A stretch of 64,000 nucleotides of DNA from JALOKP01 sp963800865. GTDB lineage: Bacteria > Acidobacteriota > Polarisedimenticolia > J045. How positions within the stretch are numbered: the stretch's first letter is position 1; each line of letters opens with the position of its first letter. Positions 34,200-41,884 of this stretch are shown here, piece after piece. The notes under the pieces were generated by a model. It saw nothing but the letters and a program-made list of their open reading frames with translations, was not told the origin of the DNA and did not search any database. The DNA lies in the NCBI GenBank assembly GCA_963800865.1, contig CAWDCL010000004.1, positions 3,162,001 through 3,226,000 of the forward strand, in the 5' to 3' direction. The translations under genes were made by a program, and so were the position numbers.

Positions 34200-34907
34200 T
34201 CAGACGCCCGGCAACGCCAGGTGGAGCACGGCCCGGATGATCGGGCCGGCGAGGAAGTCGAACAGCCGCCAGGCGAGGATCAGGCCGAGGATCCCGGCCA
34301 TCGGCATCCGCTGCACCGAGCCCATGAAGCGCGCCGCGCCCGCGCCGCCGAGGCCGGCCACGACCGAGGCGCCGTCGAGCGGCGGGACCGGGAGCAGGTT
34401 GAAGACCCCGAGCAGCGCGTTGAGCACGGCGAGGATCGACAGGAACGAGGCCAGCGGGGCGAGCGCCGAACCCGGGTCGGCGGGCTGGAAGAGCTGGCTC
34501 AGGGACGGCACCTGCGGGAAGGTCCCCCAGCCCGAGACGACGAGCGCGTAGATCGCCGCGATCGCGAGGCCCGAGAGCGCGAGGTTGGCGAGCGGGCCGG
34601 CGAGCGCCATCAGACCGGCGCGCCGCGGGTGGCGCTCGGCCCAGAGGGGGTCGTAGGGGGCCGAGGCCCAGCCGATCATCCAGCCCGCGAACAGGTAGGC
34701 CAGGATCGGCATGACGACCATCCCGAACGGCTCGCGCGCCATGTGCGGCAGCGGGTTGAGCGAGGCCTGCCCCGCCTCGTAGGCGGTCCGGTCGCCGCCG
34801 CGCAGCGCGGCCACGGCGTGGGCCGCCTCGTGGACGGTCGTCGAGAGCAGGAAGGCCACGTACCACAGCGCCATCAGGGCCGGGTCGAAATGTTCGAACA
34901 GGCCCAT
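34200..34907 (-). CDS. site-2-protease-like (M50) membrane metalloprotease
   Basis: About 235 residues with five to six hydrophobic helices. The zinc motif is HEAAH (STTVHEAAHAVAAL), and the second metal-binding motif is NLLPVPPLDGASV, as in the compact rhomboid-independent M50B members. There is no PDZ domain or CBS domain, which makes it a minimal form. It cuts peptide bonds within or near the membrane; the target is unknown. It sits 13 bases upstream of the Nudix gene and downstream of the 3-hydroxyacyl-CoA dehydrogenase on the same strand. Confidence 0.88.
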   Translation of the reverse strand: MGLFEHFDPALMALWYVAFLLSTTVHEAAHAVAALRGGDRTAYEAGQASLNPLPHMAREPFGMVVMPILAYLFAGWMIGWASAPYDPLWAERHPRRAGLMALAGPLANLALSGLAIAAIYALVVSGWGTFPQVPSLSQLFQPADPGSALAPLASFLSILAVLNALLGVFNLLPVPPLDGASVVAGLGGAGAARFMGSVQRMPMAGILGLILAWRLFDFLAGPIIRAVLHLALPGV

Positions 34908-34940
34908 GCCGGCCCTCTCCTCGCCTTGAGCCGCGCGCCG

Positions 34941-35828
34941 TCAGAGCGTCGGCGCGGGCGGATCGGCCTTGTAGTCGTAGAAGCCGCGGCCCGTCTTGCG
35001 CCCCAGCCAGCCGGCGTCGACGAACTTCACGAGCAGCGGGCAGGGGCGGTACTTGGCGTCGCCGAGCCCGTCGTGCAGCACGCGCATGATGGCCAGGCAG
35101 GTGTCGAGGCCGATGAAGTCGGCCAGGGTGAGCGGCCCCATCGGGTGGTTCATCCCGAGCCGCATGACCGTGTCGATCTCCCGGATCCCGGCGACCCCTT
35201 CGTACAGCGTGTAGATCGCCTCGTTGATCATCGGCATCAGCACGCGGTTGCTGACGAAGCCGGGGAAATCGTTGACCTCGACCGGGGTCTTGCCCAGCGC
35301 CTCGGCCAGCGCGTGCGTGACGTGATAGGTCTCGTCCGAGGTGGCCAGGCCGCGGATGATCTCGACCAGCTGCATCACCGGGACCGGGTTCATGAAGTGC
35401 ATCCCGATCACCTTGTCGGGCCGCCTGGTCACCGCCGCGATCCGCGTGATCGGCAGCGACGAGGTGTTCGTGGCGAGAATCGCGTGCGGCCCGCAGAGCG
35501 AGTCGAGCTCGCGGAACAGCGTCTGCTTGACCGCGAAGTCCTCGGTCGCCGCCTCGACGACGAAGTCGCAGCCGGCGAGGTCGCCCAACCCGACGGTGGT
35601 CGCGATCCGCTGCAGCACCGCCGCCTTGGTGCCGGCGTCGAGCTTCCCCTTGTCGACGGCGCGCTGGAGGTTCTTGTCGATCGTCGCCAGCCCCTTCGAC
35701 ACGAACTCCGGCTTGACGTCCTGCAGCACGACCGGGAAGCCCGCGGTCGCGAAGACGTGCGCGATCCCGTTCCCCATCTGACCGGCGCCGACGATGCCGA
35801 CCTTCTTCACGTCCTGGTGGTGCGACAT
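34941..35828 (-). CDS. 3-hydroxybutyryl-CoA (3-hydroxyacyl-CoA) dehydrogenase
   Basis: About 295 residues from the ATG at 35828, which has GAGGAG seven bases upstream. Rossmann motif VGIVGAGQMGNGIAHVFA, then EAATEDFAVKQ, ILATNTSSLPIT and the catalytic GMHFMNPVPVMQLVE, with NDFPGFVSNRVLMPM and GRGFYDY at the C-terminal domain. NAD-dependent oxidation of 3-hydroxyacyl-CoA in fatty acid or butyrate metabolism, stand-alone HBD type rather than the FadB fusion. Heads the minus-strand group that includes M50, Nudix, dusB and AI-2E genes; divergent from the hydroxyacid dehydrogenase gene. The assignment is secure. Confidence 0.93.
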   Translation of the reverse strand: MSHHQDVKKVGIVGAGQMGNGIAHVFATAGFPVVLQDVKPEFVSKGLATIDKNLQRAVDKGKLDAGTKAAVLQRIATTVGLGDLAGCDFVVEAATEDFAVKQTLFRELDSLCGPHAILATNTSSLPITRIAAVTRRPDKVIGMHFMNPVPVMQLVEIIRGLATSDETYHVTHALAEALGKTPVEVNDFPGFVSNRVLMPMINEAIYTLYEGVAGIREIDTVMRLGMNHPMGPLTLADFIGLDTCLAIMRVLHDGLGDAKYRPCPLLVKFVDAGWLGRKTGRGFYDYKADPPAPTL

Positions 35829-35928
35829 GCCCGTACTCCTCTGATTCGCGGCTCGAACGCGGCCGCACGGCCGGCGGGACTGGCGCGCGGTCGAGATGTG
35901 GCAGTATATCCGCTCTCCGAGGTGCACC

Positions 35929-36939
35929 ATGGCGGTCTCACGGGCCCGGATCGTCGTCCAGATCAACGCCTTCTCGCCTTACCGGCTCTGGAGTCTGGGC
36001 GAGTCGGTCCCCGACCGGATCGCCCGGGCCTTCCCTTCCGTCCGGGTCGTCCAGTCGCGGGACGGCGAGGCGTTCGTCAAGCTGCTCCCCGAGGCGACCG
36101 TCCTGTACACCTGGTCGATGCCCCGCCGGCACCTCGCCCGGGCGGCCAAGCTGAAGTGGATCCACACGGCCGAGGGGGGCGTCGACCGGCTGCTGAGCCC
36201 GGAGCTGGTGAAGTCGAAGATCGTGGTCACGAACTGCGCCGGCGTGACGCACGACAGCGTCGCCGACCACGCCACCGGGATGGTCCTCTCGCTGTCGCGG
36301 CGGCTCGCCGAGTCCCGCGACCTGCAGCGCCAGCGGGTCTGGGGGCGCGACCTGCTCTGGTCGGGCGACCGGGTGCCGTTCGCGCTGACCGGCAAGACCG
36401 CGCTGGTCGTCGGCTTCGGCTCGATCGGCGCCGCGATCGGGCGTCGCCTGAAGGCCTGCGGGATGACGGTCGTCGGCCTGCGGGCCAAGGACGCCGACAA
36501 GACGCCGCCCCCCGAGGCCGACGAGATCCACGGCCCGGAGGCGCTGGAGGCGCAGCTCGAGCGGGCCGACGTCGTCGTCCTGGCGCTGCCGCTGACCCGC
36601 GACACGCGCAAGCTGTTCGACGCCGAGCGCTTCCGCGCCTTCAAGCCCGGCGCGCTGTTCGTCAACATCGGGCGCGGCGAAGTCTTGGACGACGCGGCGC
36701 TGGCCGAGGCGCTGGCCTCCGGCCGCGTCGGCGGGGCGGGGCTGGATGTCTTCAACGAGGAGCCGTTGCCGCGCGAGAGCCCGCTCTGGGGCCATCCGCG
36801 CGTGGTCATCACGCCGCACGTCGCGGGAACCGATCCGGGCCACATGGAGCGCGCGACCGAGCTGTTCGAACGGAACCTCGAGCGCTTCCTGAAGGACGAG
36901 CCGCTGCTCAACGTCGTCGACAAGAACCTGGGGTACTGA
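35929..36939 (+). CDS. D-2-hydroxyacid dehydrogenase
   Basis: About 336 residues from the ATG at 35929 (GAGG six bases upstream). NAD-binding loop LVVGFGSIGAAIGRRL, then VVVLALPLTRDTRKLFD, the catalytic Arg in FVNIGRGEVLDDAAL, Glu in DVFNEEPLP and His in ITPHVAGTDPG. The family reduces 2-keto acids to D-hydroxy acids or the reverse; this short form (GhrA/phosphoglycerate-like) has no ACT domain. The substrate cannot be read from sequence. Probably heads a short + strand run with the PhyH and RDD genes. Confidence 0.9.
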   Translation: MAVSRARIVVQINAFSPYRLWSLGESVPDRIARAFPSVRVVQSRDGEAFVKLLPEATVLYTWSMPRRHLARAAKLKWIHTAEGGVDRLLSPELVKSKIVVTNCAGVTHDSVADHATGMVLSLSRRLAESRDLQRQRVWGRDLLWSGDRVPFALTGKTALVVGFGSIGAAIGRRLKACGMTVVGLRAKDADKTPPPEADEIHGPEALEAQLERADVVVLALPLTRDTRKLFDAERFRAFKPGALFVNIGRGEVLDDAALAEALASGRVGGAGLDVFNEEPLPRESPLWGHPRVVITPHVAGTDPGHMERATELFERNLERFLKDEPLLNVVDKNLGY

Positions 36940-36961
36940 TCCCCGGCCAGGGGAATGACGC

Positions 36962-37798
36962 GTGGACGCGACCGCGCTCAGGCACGAAATCGCCATCGCG
37001 GGTTCGGCCCCGATCCGCGCGTTCCTGTCCGCGGCGCAATGTGCGGCGCTGCGGGACGCGCTCGACGCCGGCACCCGTGGAACCCGGCGCCGGGCCGGAG
37101 ACACCTACGCGGTGCGCAACATTCTTTGGGAGAACGCCCCGCTGGTGCGGCTCCTGGCCGAGACCGGCATCGACGGACTCGCGAGCGCCGTGATGGAGCG
37201 CCCGGCATTCGGCGTCCAGGCCATCCTCTTCGACAAGAACCCCGCGGCGAACTGGCTGGTCCCCGGCCACCAGGACGTGGTGATGCCGGTCGCCGAGCAG
37301 GTCGAGGAGGCAGGCTGCGCGGGCTGGAGCGTCAAGGCCGGCGTGCCCCACGTCGAGTTGCCGGCGCGCGTTCTCGCGGGTCTGCTCGCCGTGCGGATCC
37401 ACCTGGACGGCTGCGACGCCGACAACGGGGCGCTGGCCGTGGTGCCGGGAAGCCACCGGCGCGGCCGGCTGACCGCTGCGCAGCTCGCGGAGCTTCCGCT
37501 GGAGGCCTTCCGGGTTCACGCGGCGGACCTCGGCGATCTGCTCCTCATGCGTCCCCTGCTCGTCCACCGCTCGTCGCCAGCCCGGCAGCCTGTCCACCGG
37601 CGGGTGCTGCACATCGTCTACGCGGCCGAGGAGCCGTCCGGGCGGCTCCGGTGGCGGCGCGCGGGGGGACCGGTGTCGTTCGTCACGCAGGGAGCGACCG
37701 AGCCGCCGCTTGCGTCGATTGTGCCTGTGCAGGAGCCAGGGAGGGGGGATCATGAACGCGGACGACGAGCCGGGATCGGGGATGCCTCCGATCGATGA
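36962..37798 (+). CDS. phytanoyl-CoA dioxygenase (PhyH)-like protein
   Basis: About 278 residues from a GTG at 36962. The Fe(II)/2-oxoglutarate oxygenase pattern is present: WLVPGHQDVVMPVA with the His-x-Asp metal ligands, AVRIHLDGCDADNGAL with the second shell, VVPGSHRRGRL, and the distal His in LLMRPLLVHRSSP with the nearby Arg. It probably hydroxylates or demodifies a small molecule; the substrate is unknown. Its 3' end overlaps the RDD gene by 47 bases and it starts 22 bases after the dehydrogenase. Confidence 0.82.
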   Translation: MDATALRHEIAIAGSAPIRAFLSAAQCAALRDALDAGTRGTRRRAGDTYAVRNILWENAPLVRLLAETGIDGLASAVMERPAFGVQAILFDKNPAANWLVPGHQDVVMPVAEQVEEAGCAGWSVKAGVPHVELPARVLAGLLAVRIHLDGCDADNGALAVVPGSHRRGRLTAAQLAELPLEAFRVHAADLGDLLLMRPLLVHRSSPARQPVHRRVLHIVYAAEEPSGRLRWRRAGGPVSFVTQGATEPPLASIVPVQEPGRGDHERGRRAGIGDASDR

Positions 37799-38762
37799 CG
37801 CACTGCCGGCGCAGGCGGGCCTCAGTCCCCTGTGGCGGCGCTTCGTCGCACTGACTCTCGACGGGTTGCTGCTCGGGCTCGCCGGCGCGCTGCTGGGAGG
37901 GCTGTTCTTCGCTCCGCTCGCCCGCCTGGGTGCGTGGGGCCGCCTGCTCGGCTTCGGAGTGGCGCTCTCCTACTTCGGGCTGCTCAACAGCGCGCTCGGG
38001 CGGGGGCAGACCCTCGGAAAACGGGTCATGGGCATCCGTGTCGCCGACCGCGCCGGGAAGCCGATCCCGCTCCGTCGATCCTTCGTGCGTTTCGCGGTCC
38101 TCGGCCTGCCCTTCTTCCTGAACGGGCTCCTGCTCCCGCCGAGCGTGGCGCTGGGGCCGATCGCATTCCCGCTGGCGTTGATCGTCTTCGGAGGTGGCGG
38201 CGCCCTGGCCTATCTGGCCCTCTTCAACCGCCGGACCGGGCAGAGCCTGCACGACCTCGCCGTCGGCAGCTTCGTGACTGTGGCTGCGCCCGGCAAGCCG
38301 GCAGCGGGCGGCCTCTGGCGCCCGCACCTTCTCCTGGTCGATGCATGGTTCGTGGTGGTCCTCGGCGCGACGGTCTGGATGAGCCACCTCAGCCGGCAAG
38401 GTGTGTTCCCGGGACTGTTGGCGGTGCAGCAGGGCATCCAGGCCACGGGCGAAGTCCACACCTCGGCGGTCAACGTGGGAACGGCCTGGCGCACGACCGG
38501 CGACATCCGCAAGGAGACGCAGTTCCTGCAGGTCAACGCGATCCTGCGGGAGCCGCCGGTTGACTCGTCCGCGGCCGCCCGCATGGTCGCCGGGATCGCG
38601 CTGCGGGACTACCCGGAGGCGAAGGGGCTGGATGTCATCGTCGTGATGATCAGCTACGGGTACGACCTCGGGATCGCCAGGGGATGGAGACGGGACGTCT
38701 TTCGGCGCAGTCCGTCGGAGTGGCAGGCGCAGCTCGTCGAGCCCTCGTCGGACCAGAGATAG
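37752..38762 (+). CDS. RDD-family membrane protein
   Basis: About 336 residues from the ATG at 37752. The RDD domain is recognisable by WRRFVALTLDGLLLGLAGA, GRGQTLGKRVMGIRVADRAG with the Arg-x-Asp-Asp region (here R, D in related positions), and LFNRRTGQSLHDLAVGSFV. Four helices lie in that half; a fifth (LLLVDAWFVVVLGATVWM) precedes a soluble C-terminal domain of about 110 residues that is not recognised. RDD proteins have been linked to Na+/H+ exchange and membrane stress, but no role can be fixed here. Overlaps the PhyH gene and is convergent with the HtrA-like gene. Confidence 0.75.
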   Translation: MNADDEPGSGMPPIDDALPAQAGLSPLWRRFVALTLDGLLLGLAGALLGGLFFAPLARLGAWGRLLGFGVALSYFGLLNSALGRGQTLGKRVMGIRVADRAGKPIPLRRSFVRFAVLGLPFFLNGLLLPPSVALGPIAFPLALIVFGGGGALAYLALFNRRTGQSLHDLAVGSFVTVAAPGKPAAGGLWRPHLLLVDAWFVVVLGATVWMSHLSRQGVFPGLLAVQQGIQATGEVHTSAVNVGTAWRTTGDIRKETQFLQVNAILREPPVDSSAAARMVAGIALRDYPEAKGLDVIVVMISYGYDLGIARGWRRDVFRRSPSEWQAQLVEPSSDQR

Positions 38763-38811
38763 TCGAGGATCGGCAGCCGGCGATCGCGAACCTCCCCGGT
38801 GCGCGTCCCTC

Positions 38812-40272
38812 TCAGCGCGCCCCGAGAAAGCGCAACGCGTGGGCGCGGGTGTCGAGGTCGTAGACCTTGATCCCGACGGCGAGCGTCCGGCCCGCGCGGC
38901 GGGCCGCGTCGACCTGCGCGTCGATCCTGGGCGCAACGCGCCGGAGGTCGGCGAGCGACGCAATCGGGAACGTCTCGAGCCGCTCGCCGTCGCGCAGCAG
39001 GATCTCCTCGACGACCTCGAGCGGCGCCAGCTCGGCGGCGTCGGCCGGGGTGCCGGGCCGGACCGCCCCGACGAGCGCGCCCGTGCCCGCGAAGTCGTCC
39101 TCGTAGCGCAGGTCCCACGGCACGTCCTCGAAGATCGCGCCCCAGGCGTCGAGGTAGAGCGCCGAGGTCATCGCGTTGCCGTCCAGCGGCTCGAGCAGGA
39201 CCTCTACCTCGCGCGATGCGCCGCGCCGCCAGACGACGAGGGTCGCGGTCGAGCCCGGCTCGAGATCGAACAGCGCTTCGGTGAGCGGCGCGCCGCCGCC
39301 CTCGACGGGGATCGCCACCGAGCCGCCGCCGGCCGCCGCCTGGCGCCGGCCGCGCACCTCGAGGACGACGTCGAGCGGCTCGAGCGGGCACGGCCGCGGG
39401 ACGAGCCGGTCGAGCCGCCGCACCACGACCGCGCCGCGCTGCTCGTCGAAGTCCAGCGCCTCGGCGACGCGCGCGTCGACCGGTTCGGTGACCACGGGGA
39501 GCATCGCGTGGCGCACCCCGCCGCCGCAGAGCGCGGCGCGCAGGAAGGTGCGCACCCGCTCGGCCGGGACGGCGAAGCCGATGTTGTCGACGTCGCTCTC
39601 GCGCAGCGTGTTGACCCCGACGACCTCGCCGGTCCGCGCCCGGACCAGCGGGCCGCCGCTGTTGCCGGGGTTGATCGCGGCGTCGGTCTGGACCAGCCGG
39701 AACGGGCTCTCCTCGACCGGCTGCAGCGGGACGCTGACGATGCCGCGCGTGACGGTGCGCTTGAGGCCGAGCGGGCTCCCTTCCGCGAGCACTTCCTCTC
39801 CCTGCGGCAGCTCCTCGGCGGGGCCGGCCGCGAGGCGGCGGCGCGCGACCGAGGCGACGGTCTCGCCGCGGGCCGAGAGGTCCTCCCCGGAGACGGAGAG
39901 CAGCGCGAGGTCGGCGCGGTCGTCGGTCGCGACGATCGACGCCGGCAGCGTCAGCTCCGAGGCTTCGGCGCCGTTCCCGTCGCGGAAGAAGGTCACGCGC
40001 AGCTCGTTGGCCGAGCGCACGACGTGGGCGTTCGTGACGATCAGCAGCGCGTCCGGCGGGGGGGCGCAGGCTCCGGGGCCGAGCGCCGGCTCGGGGTCGA
40101 TCGCGAAGGCCGATCCCGAGACGCTTGCTCCCAGGGACCCTTCGCCGACGACTCCCTGGTAGCCGAGCGCGGCGTCGACGAAGGCCACCGGGCCGAACGT
40201 GGCCGGCCTCGGCGCGGCCGCGGCGAACATCGCCGCAGCAAGCACGGCAAGAACACCGCATGGCCGGTTCAC
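38812..40272 (-). CDS. HtrA-like trypsin-family serine protease
   Basis: About 486 residues from a GTG at 40272, with a signal peptide (GVLAVLAAAMFAAAAPRPA). The protease core is complete: His in LLIVTNAHVVRS, Asp in TDDRADLALLSV and Ser in DAAINPGNSGGPLVRA. A PDZ-like module follows near residues 340-430 (ALVGAVRPGTPADAAELAPL). Predicted secreted or periplasmic protein-quality-control protease. The start overlaps the stop of the upstream gene, which encodes a protease-like protein without the catalytic His, so the two form a coupled active/inactive pair. Confidence 0.82.
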   Translation of the reverse strand: MNRPCGVLAVLAAAMFAAAAPRPATFGPVAFVDAALGYQGVVGEGSLGASVSGSAFAIDPEPALGPGACAPPPDALLIVTNAHVVRSANELRVTFFRDGNGAEASELTLPASIVATDDRADLALLSVSGEDLSARGETVASVARRRLAAGPAEELPQGEEVLAEGSPLGLKRTVTRGIVSVPLQPVEESPFRLVQTDAAINPGNSGGPLVRARTGEVVGVNTLRESDVDNIGFAVPAERVRTFLRAALCGGGVRHAMLPVVTEPVDARVAEALDFDEQRGAVVVRRLDRLVPRPCPLEPLDVVLEVRGRRQAAAGGGSVAIPVEGGGAPLTEALFDLEPGSTATLVVWRRGASREVEVLLEPLDGNAMTSALYLDAWGAIFEDVPWDLRYEDDFAGTGALVGAVRPGTPADAAELAPLEVVEEILLRDGERLETFPIASLADLRRVAPRIDAQVDAARRAGRTLAVGIKVYDLDTRAHALRFLGAR

Positions 40273-41759
40273 GGCTGATCCTCCGTCTCGCCGAGGTGGA
40301 TCACGCGGATGCCGGCGAAGACATTGGGCGAGGAGGGATCGGTGACGCGCAGCGCGACCGTCCCCGCGAACGCCGGCGCGGCGCGCACGGCGCCGACCGC
40401 GCGCTCGAACTCCGCCGCGTCCGCGACCGGCACGAACTGCCCGGCGCCGAACACCTCCTGCACCAGGTCGAGCGCCTGCAGCCCGGCCGCTTCCGCGGCG
40501 CTCCCCTCCGCCACGTAGGCCACCAGCGCGCCGCGCCGCTCGTCGCCGCGCGCGAAGAAGACGTCGGCCGGGTCCTGGAACCAGGCCCCCGCGAACTCGA
40601 CGGCGCGGACCGTTCCGGCGCGCGCTTCCTGCGCCGCGACGATCGGGATCGCCCCGGCCCAGGCCTGGCCCGCGCGCAGCCCGCGGACCGCGAGCGGGCG
40701 GCCCGGCGGCGCGTCGTGGGCGAGCTGCGCCAGCGGGAAGCCGCCCGCACCGAGCGGCCGGTCGCCTCCCGCGAGCAGCACGTCCCCTTCCGCAAGGACG
40801 AGGGTCCCGTCGACGGTCCAGTCCTCGAGCACGAGGTAGCCTCCCGGCGACGGCCGGCCGAGCAGCCCGGCGAGTCGGCCGTCGATCGGCGCGAGCTCGG
40901 GCCCGGGCCACGGCAGCGCGCCGTGCGACGGGGCGCGACCGTCGAGCCACGCCGCCAGGAACTGCGCGATCTCGGCCGCCGGGATCGCGTACTGCGGGCC
41001 GGTCGCTCGGCGGCGCTCGCCGCCTGCCGCGATCCGCTCGCCGTCCGCGGCGAGGCCGACGAGCGCCATCGTCGCCGGGTCGAGCAGCGCGCCGCCCGAC
41101 GCGTCGCGCTCGATCGGCTGGTCGAGGAAGAGCGCCGGGAGCGCGCCGACGCGCAGCGGGTCGCCCGGCCCGGTCAAGCCCTCGCCGGCGATCGTGACCC
41201 GGCGCGCATCGACGCGTCCGCCCGTCACGGCAAGCCGCAGCACGCTCGCCCCGGGAGACGGCGCGGCCGCGGCGAGCCGGACCCCGGCCGGGAGCCCGCT
41301 CGTCCGCAGCAGCGCGAGGTTGAGCGTCGGGTCGGCGACGACCAGCTCGGCGCGCAGCTCGCGCATGACGGGGATCGTGCCGGCCCCGCGCTCGAGCGCC
41401 CGCACCATGATGCTCTGCGCGCCGTCGACGCCGCGCAGCGCCGTCAGCACGAAGCGCTCGCCTGGCGCCGGCGCGGCCTTCGGGACGAGGCCGCGCTCGG
41501 TGGCGAAGGCAGCCAGGTCGACCAGCACGCCGCTGGTCACGAGCGGCCCCCCCAGCACGGCCGCGGGGTCCGGCTCGCCTCCGTCGCGCGGCTGCTCGAA
41601 CAGGCCCTGGAAGCCGCGCACGGCGCGTACGGCGACGACGGCGTCGAGCGGGACGGGGGGGTCGGCGGGAGCGGCGATTGCAGCGGCGGCGGACACCGGC
41701 GGGAGCGCGATCGCGAGCCAGGTCGCGAGCCAGAGGCGTCGCGCGCGGGGTGCGATCAC
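40269..41759 (-). CDS. trypsin-fold pseudoprotease with PDZ-like end
   Basis: About 496 residues from the GTG at 41759, which opens directly onto a signal peptide (LWLATWLAIALPPVSAAAA); an ATG at 41882 in the same frame would add 41 residues. The HtrA-like layout is present, but the His segment reads RFVLTALRGV where VTAAH would be expected. The Asp strand (DPTLNLALLRTSG) and a Ser-like loop (ERDASGGALLDP) are retained. A C-terminal PDZ-like region (LVAYVAEGSAAEAAGLQALD) follows. It probably does not cleave peptides and may regulate the downstream active HtrA, with which it overlaps by four bases. Start choice is uncertain. Confidence 0.65.
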   Translation of the reverse strand: MIAPRARRLWLATWLAIALPPVSAAAAIAAPADPPVPLDAVVAVRAVRGFQGLFEQPRDGGEPDPAAVLGGPLVTSGVLVDLAAFATERGLVPKAAPAPGERFVLTALRGVDGAQSIMVRALERGAGTIPVMRELRAELVVADPTLNLALLRTSGLPAGVRLAAAAPSPGASVLRLAVTGGRVDARRVTIAGEGLTGPGDPLRVGALPALFLDQPIERDASGGALLDPATMALVGLAADGERIAAGGERRRATGPQYAIPAAEIAQFLAAWLDGRAPSHGALPWPGPELAPIDGRLAGLLGRPSPGGYLVLEDWTVDGTLVLAEGDVLLAGGDRPLGAGGFPLAQLAHDAPPGRPLAVRGLRAGQAWAGAIPIVAAQEARAGTVRAVEFAGAWFQDPADVFFARGDERRGALVAYVAEGSAAEAAGLQALDLVQEVFGAGQFVPVADAAEFERAVGAVRAAPAFAGTVALRVTDPSSPNVFAGIRVIHLGETEDQP

Positions 41760-41884
41760 GAGCGGGGACCAGGGACGGGCGCGGGAAGCGTCATCGGCTC
41801 GGGATGGTAGCGCGATTCCCGCTCGTGCGCGCGCCGCTGCGGCGCGGCGCGCGTCTCCGGCGCGCCGCACCGCCGGCGTCATCC

